Counted from the stretch's first letter, positions 18,490 to 27,863 are shown. The stretch: 64,000 nt of DNA from Stenotrophomonas terrae (GCF_001431465.1 NZ_LDJJ01000028.1:62001-126000), one strand, 5' to 3'. Made by a program: numbers and translations. Notes: generated by a model from the sequence alone, not told the origin.

Positions 18490-18497
18490 GAGAAAAC

Positions 18498-18520
18498 AGG
18501 CACTTAGGTGCCTTTTTCTT
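18498..18520 (+). terminator. intrinsic terminator after tRNA-Leu
   Basis: AGGCAC-TTAG-GTGCCT followed by TTTTCTTT, beginning 9 bp after the tRNA end. Confidence 0.8.
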
Positions 18521-18793
18521 TGCCTGGAATTTGGCGTGCCTTTCCGCAATCTTGTCCGTGCGGCCTACGCACGCAGATCCTGGAACCCAATCGTGCAGCG
18601 TGTAGGTGTAGTGCCGAGCCATGCTCGGCAGAAGCTTTCCCGGCAATGCATCCAGATGCGGCAGCGGTAAGGGGCTTCTTCAGTCGCGCAATTGCCGCCG
18701 ACCATTCGCCCGCCTGCTGGCCTTTGACCTCACCCTTGTTCTCGCAGGACGTGCGGCGCGCACTAGGTGATGGCCGATGGGCCTCGTTCCCAG
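18521..18793. other. gene-poor gap with one SMAG palindrome
   Basis: Contains a single SMAG element (GTAGTGCCGAGCC..GCTCGGCAG, 18609-18631). Open frames cross it on both strands but run through the repeat and show no start or recognisable protein, so no gene is called. One minus-strand frame reads TSCENKGEVKGQQAGEWSA, possibly the remnant of a small gene. Confidence 0.6.
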
Positions 18794-19066
18794 CTATGCA
18801 TCCTGGCTTCGCCGCAGCGCACCGCCTTTGGCGCCCAGCAGGAACAAGCCAATGCCCAGGCCCAGAATCGACCAGTGCTGAATCCTGTCGCGCCCGGTGA
18901 TGTAGACAATCCGGTCGGATCCTTTGACCTTGAACTCGATTACCTCGCCGCTGGACGGGTCGGGCGCATGCGGGCGTTCGGCGAACAGATGACGGGCGTG
19001 CATTGTCGTGCCACCAAAAGACAACAGTGCTCCAGCCAGCAAGATGGCGAGTGCTTTCTTGTTCAT
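18794..19066 (-). CDS. small envelope protein of unknown function
   Basis: The 90-residue product has an N-terminal signal or anchor (MNKKALAILLAGALLSFGG). A short polar domain follows (VIEFKVKGSDRIVYITGRDRI), then a second hydrophobic stretch (SILGLGIGLFLLGAKGG) and a basic end. AGGGGGAA precedes the ATG at 19066; upstream in-frame starts are unsupported. Likely an inner-membrane protein exposing its middle part to the periplasm. Family not recognised. Confidence 0.55.
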   Translation of the reverse strand: MNKKALAILLAGALLSFGGTTMHARHLFAERPHAPDPSSGEVIEFKVKGSDRIVYITGRDRIQHWSILGLGIGLFLLGAKGGALRRSQDA

Positions 19067-19476
19067 CGAATTCCCCCTGAGCTTGCTGGATGCCAGCTGG
19101 GCGGAAGTATGTTGGCGCGGCATGCGTGCTGTCGATGATGGTTGTGCGGTCATGTGTGCTGCTGCCTGCCGGACTTATCCGTTCGCCCAGTTTTGCTGAC
19201 GTTGGCTGCGGCCGGCAAGGAGATGGCTGGGTGCGCCCACAAGACAATTGGTCCAGTCGAAATCCAGCGTAAAACATTGACCAATGCCGGGCAGCCGACG
19301 TAGTTGGCAGTGCCATGGAGAACTCGTGTATGCCGGCCATCTTTCCGCACGCTGGCAATGACCGTCAGTAACTCGAAACGACTTGATTGGATGCAGCGCC
19401 GCTGAAGGACCATGTCGAATAACGGGTCGCCCGGTATGGGGTGAGCGGGCAGGGCATTGCTGCTCCAAACAACGGA
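19067..19476. other. gap without a supported gene
   Basis: The gap between the small envelope gene and the tRNA block. Short frames occur on both strands but none has a ribosome binding site or recognisable sequence. No REP or SMAG copy seen. Confidence 0.5.
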
Positions 19477-19507
19477 CAAAAAAAAGCTCCGATTTCTCGG
19501 AGCTTTC
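19477..19507 (-). terminator. intrinsic terminator of the downstream tRNA-Ala/Glu pair
   Basis: On the minus strand, AAAGCTCCGA-GAAA-TCGGAGCTTTTTTT is a 10-bp stem with a long T-tract, 6 bp after the end of tRNA-Glu. Confidence 0.88.
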
Positions 19508-19513
19508 TAAAAA

Positions 19514-19589
19514 TGGCGTCCCCACGGGGATTCGAACCCCGGTCGCCACCGTGAAAGGGTGATGTCCTAGGCCTCTAGACGATGGGGAC
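19514..19589 (-). tRNA. tRNA-Glu (anticodon TTC), copy 2
   Basis: 76 nt with encoded CCA. It starts GTCCCCATCGTCTAGAGGCC, with anticodon loop CTTTCAC (TTC) and T-loop TTCGAAT. Transcribed after tRNA-Ala copy 2 on the minus strand and identical to copy 1 at 19851-19926. Confidence 0.95.
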
Positions 19590-19640
19590 GCGTATTCTTT
19601 GAATCTCAAGTTGTATATTCAGACGGCCTAATGCCTGAAT

Positions 19641-19716
19641 TGGTGGAGCCAAGCGGGATCGAACCGCTGACCTCCTGCATGCCATGCAGGCGCTCTCCCA
19701 GCTGAGCTATGGCCCC
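19641..19716 (-). tRNA. tRNA-Ala (anticodon GGC), copy 2
   Basis: 76 nt with encoded CCA. It starts GGGGCCATAGCTCAGCTGGG; the anticodon arm is CCTGC-ATGGCAT-GCAGG. A TATAAT -10 box on the minus strand lies at 19736-19741, so this pair appears to have its own promoter. Confidence 0.95.
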
Positions 19717-19735
19717 ACGTTGTTGCTAGCCCGCC

Positions 19736-19741
19736 ATTATA
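19736..19741 (-). promoter_or_regulatory. -10 box of the second tRNA-Ala/Glu unit
   Basis: TATAAT on the minus strand, 19 bp upstream of tRNA-Ala copy 2 and followed by a GC-rich discriminator (GGCGGGC). Confidence 0.55.
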
Positions 19742-19807
19742 GCGGCTTTTTATCAAATTGGAAGCTTTTTCTTCTTCCGTGCAATCTCTTGGGAAGATTG
19801 CTTCGAT

Positions 19808-19833
19808 AAAAAAAGACCCGATACGGCTGGGTC
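19808..19833 (-). terminator. intrinsic terminator of the upstream tRNA-Ala/Glu pair
   Basis: On the minus strand, GACCC-AGCCGTATC-GGGTC followed by TTTTTTT, 17 bp after tRNA-Glu copy 1. The two tRNA pairs are therefore separate transcription units. Confidence 0.8.
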
Positions 19834-19850
19834 CGTTTGTACCTGATGAA

Positions 19851-19926
19851 TGGCGTCCCCACGGGGATTCGAACCCCGGTCGCCACCGTGAAAGGGTGAT
19901 GTCCTAGGCCTCTAGACGATGGGGAC
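19851..19926 (-). tRNA. tRNA-Glu (anticodon TTC), copy 1
   Basis: 76 nt, sequence-identical to copy 2. The 51-nt spacer to tRNA-Ala copy 1 shares an ATTCAGGCATTAGGCCGTCT block with the spacer of the other pair. Confidence 0.95.
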
Positions 19927-19977
19927 GCGTTATACTCATCAAATTGTCAACAATTCAGACGGCCTAATGCCTGAATT

Positions 19978-20053
19978 TGGTGGAGCCAAGCGGGATCGAA
20001 CCGCTGACCTCCTGCATGCCATGCAGGCGCTCTCCCAGCTGAGCTATGGCCCC
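19978..20053 (-). tRNA. tRNA-Ala (anticodon GGC), copy 1
   Basis: 76 nt with CCA, identical to copy 2. First gene of the minus-strand block; a TATGAT box lies upstream on the minus strand at 20087-20092. Confidence 0.95.
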
Positions 20054-20286
20054 GGGCTGCGTTGTTGCGTTGCTGCCGAGAACGAAATCATAACGGGCCT
20101 TCTTTTTTCTCGCAAGCAGTTTGTGAAGAAATTTCTTCATGCAATGAGACTGGGCTGATGCGGTGTGGATACGTGGGTTGCTGATGCAGAGGCGAAGCCT
20201 GACAAAGTGACCTCCTGATTGCGGGCTGTGTTGCCGGCGCGACCCTGCCAAGTTGGGCTGGGTGTGGGCTGAACAAGGTTGCCGCT

Positions 20287-20694
20287 GTGCAAGTGCTTTC
20301 CTTTCTGCTGTTGCTCGTGGCGGCCGCTGGCATCGGCGCTGCCGCTGCCCAGGGGCCAGCGGTCTACAAGTGCCGCGAGGGCGGGGGCGTGAGCTATCAG
20401 TCCGCGCCCTGCGCCGGCAGGGAGTTGAAACGCTGGGCGGCCACGCCGGAATCCGTGGATGCGGCGGCGGAGCTCCGTTTGCAGGCAGTGCGTGAGCAGT
20501 TGAGCAAGCGTCAGGCCGGTAGCCCCGCAACTGCTGCCCGCAGCGTGCGCCGGCAACCAGCCGCGCCGCGCGCCCAGGATCCCTGTGAGCGTGCGCGCAA
20601 GGGGCGTGACAAGGCCTACGCAAAAGCAGGGCTTAAACGTGACTTCGCCATGTCCAGCGTCTGGGACAACAAAGTTCAGCAGGCCTGCCGGTAG
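20287..20694 (+). CDS. DUF4124-like secreted protein
   Basis: The 135-residue product starts at a GTG (20287) and has a signal peptide (VLSFLLLLVAAAGIGAAAAQ). The mature N-terminus, AVYKCREGGGVSYQSAPCAG, matches DUF4124: an xVYKCxxxDGxxxYSDxPC-type beta motif with two cysteines. A Gln/Arg/Ala-rich linker and a C-terminal Cys-containing part (DPCERARKGRDKAYAKAGL) follow. Periplasmic, function unknown; members are common in gamma-proteobacteria. Confidence 0.75.
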   Translation: MQVLSFLLLLVAAAGIGAAAAQGPAVYKCREGGGVSYQSAPCAGRELKRWAATPESVDAAAELRLQAVREQLSKRQAGSPATAARSVRRQPAAPRAQDPCERARKGRDKAYAKAGLKRDFAMSSVWDNKVQQACR

Positions 20695-21012
20695 GCGGGG
20701 CGCAAGCGCTTCATGGCCTGGCTGTGGCCATGGCTGGGCCGGGCGGATGGTCACCAAGGGAGTTCGGCCCGGCGGTGCTTGCCTGATGGTCGTCGCAAAC
20801 GATGCGTGCTCGCTGTGGTCCTCGCATCTGTTTGGATGGCGAGCCTTGTTGCGGGGCGCGCCTGCGCGATTTCCTTGCGGGTTCGCCCTGCCAACTCATG
20901 CGCTTGATTGCATTGCGCTGTCCCAGCCCGCCTGTCAGGCCATTGAGGGGGCGGAGTAGCGGTGTCTGTGCGCTGATGGAGAGTGGGTGACTGTGTGCGG
21001 ACAAGGCGAAGC
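20695..21012. other. convergent gap without a supported gene
   Basis: 318 bp between the DUF4124 gene and the hybrid kinase, whose stop faces it. Open frames of 60-130 codons exist on both strands but lack start sites and known motifs. No REP or SMAG copy was seen. Confidence 0.5.
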
Positions 21013-24000
21013 TCAGTGTTGCCTGCGCTCCAGTGCGGCATGGGCAAGCGCGTCCAGCTCGGTCAGCGCATCTTCCAGTTCGCTCATGCGCTGTTGCTCG
21101 AGCAAGCTCTCCATTGCCGCACATTTGCCAGCGATGCCTGCTTCGTGGATGAAAGCGAAGGCGCCGCGCAATGAGTGCAGGTGCTTGCCGATGGTATCGG
21201 CGCGGTGCTCGATCGTCATCGTTGACGATGCGCCCATCAGCGCAGGCTGTAGTGCCTGCCTGATGACCAAAAGCGAGTCGTCCAGTGATGCGAGCAGCGG
21301 CACGTGTACTTCCGCTGGAAGCAGGCCGGTGCCGATGTCGACCCGTCCGCGCACGCTTTTCGCTGATGGGGCGTTGTCTGCAAATTGCGACAAGGCGTTC
21401 TGCAGGGTCTGCAGCAGCACCGGCTTGATCAGGATGCGGTTGATGCCGGCTTCCTGGCTGCGCATCCGGTCACGGTCCGATGCATGTGCGGTAACCGCGA
21501 TGATCGGAGTGGCTACCTTGCGGTTGCGCAGGCAGCTGGCGAAGGCAAAGCCGTCCATGCCCGGCATGTTGAGATCGGTCAGGATCAGGTCGTAGTGGCG
21601 ACTGGTGAACGCGGCGATGGCGGCGCCGCAGTCCTCGAACGTATCGGCGCTGCAGCCCAGCGTTTCCAGCTGCATCTGCAGGAGCTTGCGATTGGCGGGA
21701 TGGTCGTCGACCACCAGTACGTGCAAGGCGGCAACGGTGCTTGCCGAAATCTCGCTCGGCGGTGCCGGCATCACCGGCTCGGCCCTGCTGGCGGCGTGCA
21801 GCGGCAAGGTTACCAGGAAGGTGCTGCCCTTGCCGGGCTCGCTCCTGACCGCAATGGTTCCGCCCATCAGCTCGGCCAGGCGCTTGCACAGGGCAAGTCC
21901 CAGCCCGGTGCCGCCATAGCGCCGGGCAATCGACGAATCTGCCTGGGTGAACGTAGTGAACAACGATTGCCGCTGTTCCACAGTCATGCCGATGCCGGTG
22001 TCGCTCACCCCCAGCACGATGGCGGAATCGGGATTGCTGTCATCCTGCAGATACAACTCGACAAGCACATCGCCGGCCTCGGTGAACTTGATCGCGTTGC
22101 TGATCAGGTTGAAGACGATCTGGCGCAGGCGAGTGGGATCGCCCATGTAGTGTGCATGCAGCTCATCATCAACGATGAGGTCGATTGCCAAGCCTTTGGC
22201 ATGGGCCATCGGTGAAAACATCGCGACCGACTGCTCGGCGATTTCGCGGATGTCGACGGGCATGGATTCGACCGTCATCTGCCCGGACTCGACTTTCGAG
22301 AAGTCCAGGATGTCGTTGATGATGTTCAGCAGAGCCGAGGAGGAGGAGGTGACGGCATGCAGCCGGGTATGCTGCGTTTCGTCCAGATCCGTGTGTTCCA
22401 GCAGCTCCAGGTTGCCGAGGATGGCGTTCATGGGCGTGCGTATTTCATGACTCATGATTGCCAGGAAGGTCGATTTTGCCTGGTTGGCGGCTTCCGATGC
22501 CGCACGTGCATTCTCCAGCTCCTGCTCGACTTTCTTGCGCAGGGTTATGTCGGTGAAGTTGCATAGCAGAACGTCTTCACCTCGATACTTGGTGGGAACG
22601 ATGCTGACCAGCAGCGCACAGTCGGCACCATCACGGGTCTGGAACGCCAGTTCAACGCCGTGCGAGGCAATGTTGTCGGCACCGGCGCCATGAAAGGCAT
22701 CGAGGAAACGGTGATGCAACGGCACTGCTGTCGGCGACTGGCTCTGCGCATAGGCCGTCATGACCGCGTTCTTGAGCAGTACTTCACCGGTCGCCAACGA
22801 GAGCAGTGCCTGCCCGAAGGGCGCGGTCTCCACCATCGTCCGGTTCAGGTTCTCGCTTTCAACGATGCGTTCGGAACGTACATAGCCGGGGCGGAATACT
22901 CTCCTGTCGAGTATCAGAAGCGCTGCCCATACAAAGCCGACAGCAAGTAGCATGGCGCCGATATAGGCCAGCAGGCTGGGCCACAACGCCGAGAGGATGG
23001 TCCGCCAGGAGAAGCTGTGGATCAGCTGCCAGCCGGAATTGGCGGTCGAGACCAGTTCGGTGGCGACGAAACGCCCATCTTTTTGCTCAAACCTTTCTTT
23101 CTGATTGGCTGACGCTGCCGTGGCCCACTGATTCAGCGGGAGGCGAGCGGCCTCCGTGGCAGCGGGTTGGCTGGCGCCAAGGAACAGCTCGCCATTGGCA
23201 TTGGCGATTACCCAGAATTCGTCTGCCTGGCTGGTTTGCAGCAGCGGTGTGATCAATTCCAATGGGTAGGAAGCAACGAATACTGCGAATGGGCCCGCCT
23301 CGGTGCTGGCGACCTGGCGTAGATGCAATGAGGGCTTGCCGCTGAGGGGATCGGTGGAAACCGGGAGCCATGCCGGTGCCGCCGGCATGGTGGTGGCAGT
23401 GGCGCCCGCGCGGAACATGACGGTTGTATCGGGAACCAGCTGCTGGATCAGCGCGAGATTGCTTTCCTGTTCCCGCAGCGGGGGCAGGTTGCCGTCAGGC
23501 AACGGACCGGCGCCCAGAAACCTGCGGTCCGGGCTGTAGAAGTAGATGGATGCCGTCAACGCACGGGCGAAGCTGCCGGCCTGATGGCTCACCTCGTCGG
23601 CAAGTTTGAGATAGGGGGCATACGCGGCGGGGGGATTGGCGTCCAGATCAGCAAGCACAAGTACATGTGGCGAATTCGCCGAGCGCTGGAGCGTCATCCG
23701 GCCGTTGCTGTCGGTGAACCTGCGCAGCAGATCCGGGTCAGGCTTCTGTCGCGACTCCCAGGCGTATTCCTCCTGGGCGGTGGTGATCCGCAAAGCGCCC
23801 TCGCGCACGGCAAGCGTGGTCTGCAATGCGATACGACGGCTGGTCTGGTCGGCGTACCGTTCGGCGATGAAATCCCTGATCTGCGAATGGATGACCACCG
23901 CCGTGACCGCAGCCAGGATGAGCGTGGTGATGACGCCGCCGCCGTAAAGCAGGCCGCGCTGGTGCCGGCTCAGCAGCTTCAGTGCATTCGTGCGGCCAGC

Positions 24001-24048
24001 GCCGTGGTGTGCTGCATCGCCTGTTGCGGTACCCGTATCGGAGACCAT
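21013..24048 (-). CDS. hybrid sensor histidine kinase with receiver and Hpt domains
   Basis: A 1011-residue phosphorelay kinase. TM1 is at about residues 33-53, followed by a periplasmic sensing region of about 290 residues (Cache-like by position only) and TM2 at about 345-375. A PAS-like segment comes next ([22 protein letters not shown]). HisKA has [17 protein letters not shown] and HATPase has the N, G1 and G2 boxes ([32 protein letters not shown]). The receiver has [13 protein letters not shown] and ends with [10 protein letters not shown]. The C-terminal Hpt domain has [14 protein letters not shown], the phospho-His motif. Divergent from the REC-EAL gene; I infer that this BvgS/RocS-like kinase feeds the neighbouring regulators. 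Confidence 0.9.
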   Translation of the reverse strand: MVSDTGTATGDAAHHGAGRTNALKLLSRHQRGLLYGGGVITTLILAAVTAVVIHSQIRDFIAERYADQTSRRIALQTTLAVREGALRITTAQEEYAWESRQKPDPDLLRRFTDSNGRMTLQRSANSPHVLVLADLDANPPAAYAPYLKLADEVSHQAGSFARALTASIYFYSPDRRFLGAGPLPDGNLPPLREQESNLALIQQLVPDTTVMFRAGATATTMPAAPAWLPVSTDPLSGKPSLHLRQVASTEAGPFAVFVASYPLELITPLLQTSQADEFWVIANANGELFLGASQPAATEAARLPLNQWATAASANQKERFEQKDGRFVATELVSTANSGWQLIHSFSWRTILSALWPSLLAYIGAMLLAVGFVWAALLILDRRVFRPGYVRSERIVESENLNRTMVETAPFGQALLSLATGEVLLKNAVMTAYAQSQSPTAVPLHHRFLDAFHGAGADNIASHGVELAFQTRDGADCALLVSIVPTKYRGEDVLLCNFTDITLRKKVEQELENARAASEAANQAKSTFLAIMSHEIRTPMNAILGNLELLEHTDLDETQHTRLHAVTSSSSALLNIINDILDFSKVESGQMTVESMPVDIREIAEQSVAMFSPMAHAKGLAIDLIVDDELHAHYMGDPTRLRQIVFNLISNAIKFTEAGDVLVELYLQDDSNPDSAIVLGVSDTGIGMTVEQRQSLFTTFTQADSSIARRYGGTGLGLALCKRLAELMGGTIAVRSEPGKGSTFLVTLPLHAASRAEPVMPAPPSEISASTVAALHVLVVDDHPANRKLLQMQLETLGCSADTFEDCGAAIAAFTSRHYDLILTDLNMPGMDGFAFASCLRNRKVATPIIAVTAHASDRDRMRSQEAGINRILIKPVLLQTLQNALSQFADNAPSAKSVRGRVDIGTGLLPAEVHVPLLASLDDSLLVIRQALQPALMGASSTMTIEHRADTIGKHLHSLRGAFAFIHEAGIAGKCAAMESLLEQQRMSELEDALTELDALAHAALERRQH

Positions 24049-24240
24049 TTGAGATTCCACTCACTAGTCGGTACTACCGGTTGATGTGGTGAAAAGCCTT
24101 GTGTCACGGTCGTGTCCGAAGCATGTGAAGTGATTATTCGGACTTGGCTGATGTAGCGGCGGCGGCCGCGCTGGAACAATGACTCCATTGGAAACACAAC
24201 CTTCCCTGATACCGCCGCTCCCGGCGTGGAGACATCGCCC

Positions 24241-25464
24241 ATGAACGCTCTTGCGAAATTTGTATCGCCACGATCGGAAACCCGGATGATCCAGAACGCG
24301 CTGGTCGTCGACAGCAACGAGTTGCAGCATCTTCCGACGGCCAAAGTGCTGCGTCAATCAGGTGTGTCTGAAGTTGTTTCCGCGCTGGATGGCGACCGCG
24401 CCGTGGGCGCGCTGAGGGACCGTAGCTGGGACCTGGTCATCCTTGATCTGGATATCGTCGACCTCACCGGCCTGCAGGTGATCGATCTGTTGGCGGAGCG
24501 CTGCCGGTCAGCGCGTCTGGCGTTGGTAAGCAGCCAGCCCAGCCGCATCTTGAACGCTGCCTCGGCTTACGCAGCCCATCGCGGGCTGAACGTGGTCGCG
24601 GCGCTGCGCAAGCCTTTGAAGCCCGATCAGATCAAGGCCATCGTCGCTGCGTCGGCGGGGATGGTGGTGGATGCCCCCGCAGCTTCGGCAGCGCCGGCAG
24701 CGCAGGAGTTCTCAACTGAAGAGCTGCGCGGGGCGCTGCTGGAGCAGCAGATCCAGGCGTACTTCCAGCCCCAGCATTGCGCGATCACCGGGCTGCTGCG
24801 CGGGGCCGAGGTGCTGGCGCGCTGGCATCGGCCGGATGGCGCGGTGTTGGCGCCCGCACAGTTTCTGCCTGCGTTCGAGCGCGCCGACTTGCTGGTCGCT
24901 TTCACCGATTACATGCTGTCTTGCGCGTTCGACAGCATCGCCGCCGAAGGCGCGGGCTCTTCGCTGCTGACCGCGGTCAATGTGCCGGCACGCGTGGCTA
25001 CTGGCGTGCATTGGGCGCAGAGCGTTGCTGACCATGCCTATCATGCCGGTGTCGATCCGGGCAGGGTGGTGATAGAAATCACCGAGGACGGCGGCGAGTT
25101 GTGCAACCCGGCGCTGGCCGGTGCGGTCACGCAGCTGCGTCTGCGCGGTTTCAACTGCGCCATCGATGACTTCGGCAGCGGCGACTCCTCGCTGGACCGG
25201 CTGCTGCAGGTGCCGTTCAATGAATTGAAGATCAACCGCAGCATGCTGGTGGAGGCGCGCGAGCACGCGCATGCCCGCTGCCTGCTGGCCAGCACCATTG
25301 CGATGGCGCGGCAGATGGTGGCAACAGTGGTGGTGGAAGGTGTTGAGACCTATCGGGACCTGGACATGGTGCGCAGCCTGGGCTGCCACACCACGCAGGG
25401 CTATCTGCATGGGCGTGCGATGCCCAAGGCAGACTATGTGAACTACGTGGCCCAGCAGCTCTGA
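24241..25464 (+). CDS. REC-EAL protein (RocR-like c-di-GMP phosphodiesterase or antagonist)
   Basis: A 407-residue protein. The receiver (residues about 15-130) has NALVVDSNE, LVILDLDIVDLTGLQ with the phospho-acceptor Asp, and AALRKPLKPDQ with the Lys. The EAL domain (about 160-405) has GAEVLARW in place of EAL, NVPARV, EITEDGG, CAIDDFGSGDSSL (loop 6), LKINRS in place of KID, VVVEGVET and TQGYLHGRAMP. The Glu, Asn, Asp, Lys and Gln ligand positions persist, so activity is plausible but not assured. REC-EAL order and proximity to a BvgS-like kinase match P. aeruginosa RocR/SadR systems. The ATG at 24241 follows GGAG. Confidence 0.85.
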   Translation: MNALAKFVSPRSETRMIQNALVVDSNELQHLPTAKVLRQSGVSEVVSALDGDRAVGALRDRSWDLVILDLDIVDLTGLQVIDLLAERCRSARLALVSSQPSRILNAASAYAAHRGLNVVAALRKPLKPDQIKAIVAASAGMVVDAPAASAAPAAQEFSTEELRGALLEQQIQAYFQPQHCAITGLLRGAEVLARWHRPDGAVLAPAQFLPAFERADLLVAFTDYMLSCAFDSIAAEGAGSSLLTAVNVPARVATGVHWAQSVADHAYHAGVDPGRVVIEITEDGGELCNPALAGAVTQLRLRGFNCAIDDFGSGDSSLDRLLQVPFNELKINRSMLVEAREHAHARCLLASTIAMARQMVATVVVEGVETYRDLDMVRSLGCHTTQGYLHGRAMPKADYVNYVAQQL

Positions 25465-25970
25465 TCGACAAGCAGCTCTGGTGGTTTGAGATGCGCACGG
25501 ATGTGCAGCATCTCAAAGCGATTCGGCATCGGCCTTCTGATGTGATCCTGACTACGTTTCAGCCACCCGCGGCCACCTGGTCGCGGGTTTTGCGCTTCCT
25601 GCGCAATGAACGCGGACCCTGGGTTGGAGGAGCAGGGGAGCTTGAGTGCGATCCGGACGATGGGAGCCAATGATGCTCCTGTGGGCTGCCTGCCGCGATG
25701 ATTACGGTGCCCATCGGCATCTTTTGTGACACGGCGCGCGGTAGCGCGCAGTCATCCCGAGAGCAGGTGCCGGGCACGTGCAGGAGCAGGGCGTCCAGAT
25801 GGTGAGTGAAGGCTGTCGGGGCAGCTGCGGGGCAGTCGTCTTGGCCTACATGCGCCTACCTTGAAAACCTATGTGACATGGATTCTGTCCTGAAGTAATC
25901 TGCGGAAAGGAGGGGGCTTCCTCGGCTGGGATTGACCAGCTGCCGTCGTACTTCTGGGAGAAGCGTCATC
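25465..25970. other. upstream region of the response regulator, with one hairpin
   Basis: 506 bp without a supported gene. A strong inverted repeat at 25485-25517 (TTTGAGATGC..GCATCTCAAA, inner GCAC/GTGC) begins 21 bp after the REC-EAL stop and may act as a terminator, though no T-tract follows. The last 110 bp, including TTGAAAACCTATGTGACAT, are AT-richer and probably hold the promoter of the next gene. Confidence 0.5.
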
Positions 25971-26666
25971 ATGAATGGGTTCAAGATCAAGGTGATTTTG
26001 GCTGACGATCACCCGGGCATGATTGCAGGGGTCAAGTACGAGCTGTCATCCATAGACACGATTGAACTTGTCGGCACCGCTGCCGACTCGACGGAATTGA
26101 TGGCATTGCTCAACAGTGTCGCCTGCGACGTGGTTGTCTCAGACTACGCCATGCCGGCGGGGGACTTTGGTGATGGCATCGCGCTTTTCGGGATGATTGC
26201 CAGGCGCTACCCGCAGGTGAAACTGGTCGTGCTTACGATGTTGGACAACCCAGCGGTACTGCACACGCTGTTGACCCAGGGTGTCATGTGTATCGTCAGC
26301 AAGTCCGACGCGTTGACGCACCTGGTACCCGCAGTGCACGCCGCGCACAGTGGCGGCAAGTACTATTCGCCCACGATCGAGAAGGTCGTGCAGGGCATCG
26401 AGTTGAACCGGCGCAGCCGCAACCCCGCGGGGGTGCTCAGCATCCGTGAGTCAGAGGTCGTACGTCTGTACGCATCGGGTCTGACCGTCAACGAGATTGC
26501 CGAGCGGCTGCACCGAAGCAAGAAGACGATCAGCACACAGAAAGCCAATGCGATGGAAAAACTGTCCATCGAGAAGGACGTTGATCTGCTGCGTTACGCC
26601 ATGGAAAATGGACTGGTTACCTCATCGGGTGGTGTGCCGGCTGCACCCGAACCAAGCGGAACCTGA
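25971..26666 (+). CDS. LuxR/FixJ-type response regulator A (RcsB/RocA-like)
   Basis: The product has 231 residues. The receiver starts IKVILADDHPGMIAGVKYEL and has DVVVSDYAMPAGDFGDG with the phospho-Asp and IVSKSDAL with the Lys. The HTH_LuxR domain is SIRESEVVRLYASGLTVNEI followed by AERLHRSKKTISTQKANAM. The YAMP..GDGIALF extension after the Asp is typical of the RcsB/EvgA subgroup that partners with Hpt-bearing hybrid kinases. Start at ATG 25971. It is the closest paralogue in the window of the regulator at 27186-27863, which faces it. Confidence 0.9.
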   Translation: MNGFKIKVILADDHPGMIAGVKYELSSIDTIELVGTAADSTELMALLNSVACDVVVSDYAMPAGDFGDGIALFGMIARRYPQVKLVVLTMLDNPAVLHTLLTQGVMCIVSKSDALTHLVPAVHAAHSGGKYYSPTIEKVVQGIELNRRSRNPAGVLSIRESEVVRLYASGLTVNEIAERLHRSKKTISTQKANAMEKLSIEKDVDLLRYAMENGLVTSSGGVPAAPEPSGT

Positions 26667-26737
26667 GTGGTTTGCGCTGATTCCGCGCGTGAGCACGCAA
26701 CCGCAGCCGTTGCAGCTGCCGGTTGCGGGCAATCGTG

Positions 26738-26917
26738 CTAATTGATGTCCAGGCCCGTCTTTCCTGATTCCCACTGCATCATGATTTTCCGCCGCCGTTG
26801 CGGCGATGCGTACATGAAGAGATTGAGTGTCTCCAGAAACTGGTTCTTCTGAAGGGTCGAGAGACGAGCGAAATCTATTAGCAGTCGCCTGACGTCCGCG
26901 GTTTTTTTGTCCATCAT
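26738..26917 (-). CDS. 59-residue basic protein between two paralogous regulators
   Basis: The product reads MMDKKTADVRRLLIDFARLS, then a predicted helical segment (LQKNQFLETLNLFMYASPQ) and a basic patch (RRRKIMMQW). No signal peptide or membrane helix. It lies 271 bp downstream of response regulator B in the same orientation and converges on regulator A. Its codon pattern looks coding and the amphipathic helices look deliberate, but I cannot name a family. It could be a small regulator or connector of this phosphorelay. Confidence 0.5.
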   Translation of the reverse strand: MMDKKTADVRRLLIDFARLSTLQKNQFLETLNLFMYASPQRRRKIMMQWESGKTGLDIN

Positions 26918-27185
26918 GTGTGTTCTCGGCCGCAGCTCATAAGCAAAGCACGCGTGCGAGCGCCAGGATGGCGCCGCACAAGAAATTCTGCTCATGTTGT
27001 GTCAAGCGCTCAGGAGCGGCCATAGGACCGGTCCCAATTTGGCAGGCATGGATCTGCCTCGGCCGGTGTTGCGGATTTCAGAAACGAAGCTTGTTCTGTA
27101 CCGGCTGGCCGTTATCCAGCGGCTGAAACGCTGCAACACGACCTTGCCGCTTGCAGCTTGGACTGCTGCGGCAGCGGGTCGTAGG

Positions 27186-27863
27186 CTATAACGCTCTGGC
27201 GAAGGAGGGGCCTGCTTCGGCGTCAGCCAGGCCAGACTCTATACCGTAGCGCAGCAAGTCCACATCGCGCTTGAGCCCAAGTTTCAACATTGCCGCGCCT
27301 TTTTGTGTGCTGATCGTCTTCTTGCTGCGGCTCAATCGCTCGGCAATCTCGTTGACGGTCAGGCCGGAGACAAAGAAGCGGATGACTTCCAGCTCACGGG
27401 TGGTGAGTGTCTGCACGCCGGAACTGCCCGAGGCCACCGCACCGGCTATATCGGTGATCGTCGGTGATAGATAGCGGCCGTTGGCATATGCGCCGTGTAT
27501 GGCGGGCAAGAGATGATTCAACGAATCTGATTTGCTCAAGATGCAGGAAATACCCAAGGTCAGCAACGAATGCACGATGCCCGGATTCTCCAACATCGTG
27601 AGTACAACGATCTTGATTGACGGGTAACGCTTCTTGATTAGTTTGAACAGTGCGATGCCATCGCCGTAGCGCCCACCCGGCATGGAGTAGTCGGAAATAA
27701 GGACGTCGCAGGGGCTGTGCCCCAGTACATCCATCAGCTCGGTCGAGTTACGCACGGATCCGGTTACCGAAACCGTGCTGGCCGAGGTCAGAACGTACTG
27801 AAGGCCGGCACGCACGGCGGAATGATCGTCCGCGAGAATGATGCGGAGAGTGAGTGGCTTCAT
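27186..27863 (-). CDS. LuxR/FixJ-type response regulator B (paralogue of regulator A)
   Basis: The 225-residue product has the same layout as regulator A: LRIILADDHSAVRAGLQYVL, then VLISDYSMPGGRYGDGIALF with the phospho-Asp, and CILSKSDSLNHLLPAIHGAY. Its HTH, TTRELEVIRFFVSGLTVNEI followed by AERLSRSKKTISTQKGAAM, is nearly identical to that of regulator A in the recognition helix (RSKKTISTQK). The two may therefore bind similar DNA or form heterodimers. The ATG at 27863 gives the conserved N-terminus. Confidence 0.9.
   Translation of the reverse strand: MKPLTLRIILADDHSAVRAGLQYVLTSASTVSVTGSVRNSTELMDVLGHSPCDVLISDYSMPGGRYGDGIALFKLIKKRYPSIKIVVLTMLENPGIVHSLLTLGISCILSKSDSLNHLLPAIHGAYANGRYLSPTITDIAGAVASGSSGVQTLTTRELEVIRFFVSGLTVNEIAERLSRSKKTISTQKGAAMLKLGLKRDVDLLRYGIESGLADAEAGPSFARAL

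Noticed and set aside
18504-19358. 284-codon minus frame crossing the SMAG element
   Set aside because: It overlaps the better supported 90-residue gene and contains the translated repeat AEHGSALH, as frames through SMAG palindromes do. Part of it may be a decayed small gene, not strong enough to call.
19477-20092. tRNA block as a possible integration site of a mobile element
   Set aside because: No integrase, direct repeat of a tRNA 3' end or foreign composition is next to it; both tRNA pairs are complete, so simple duplication explains it.
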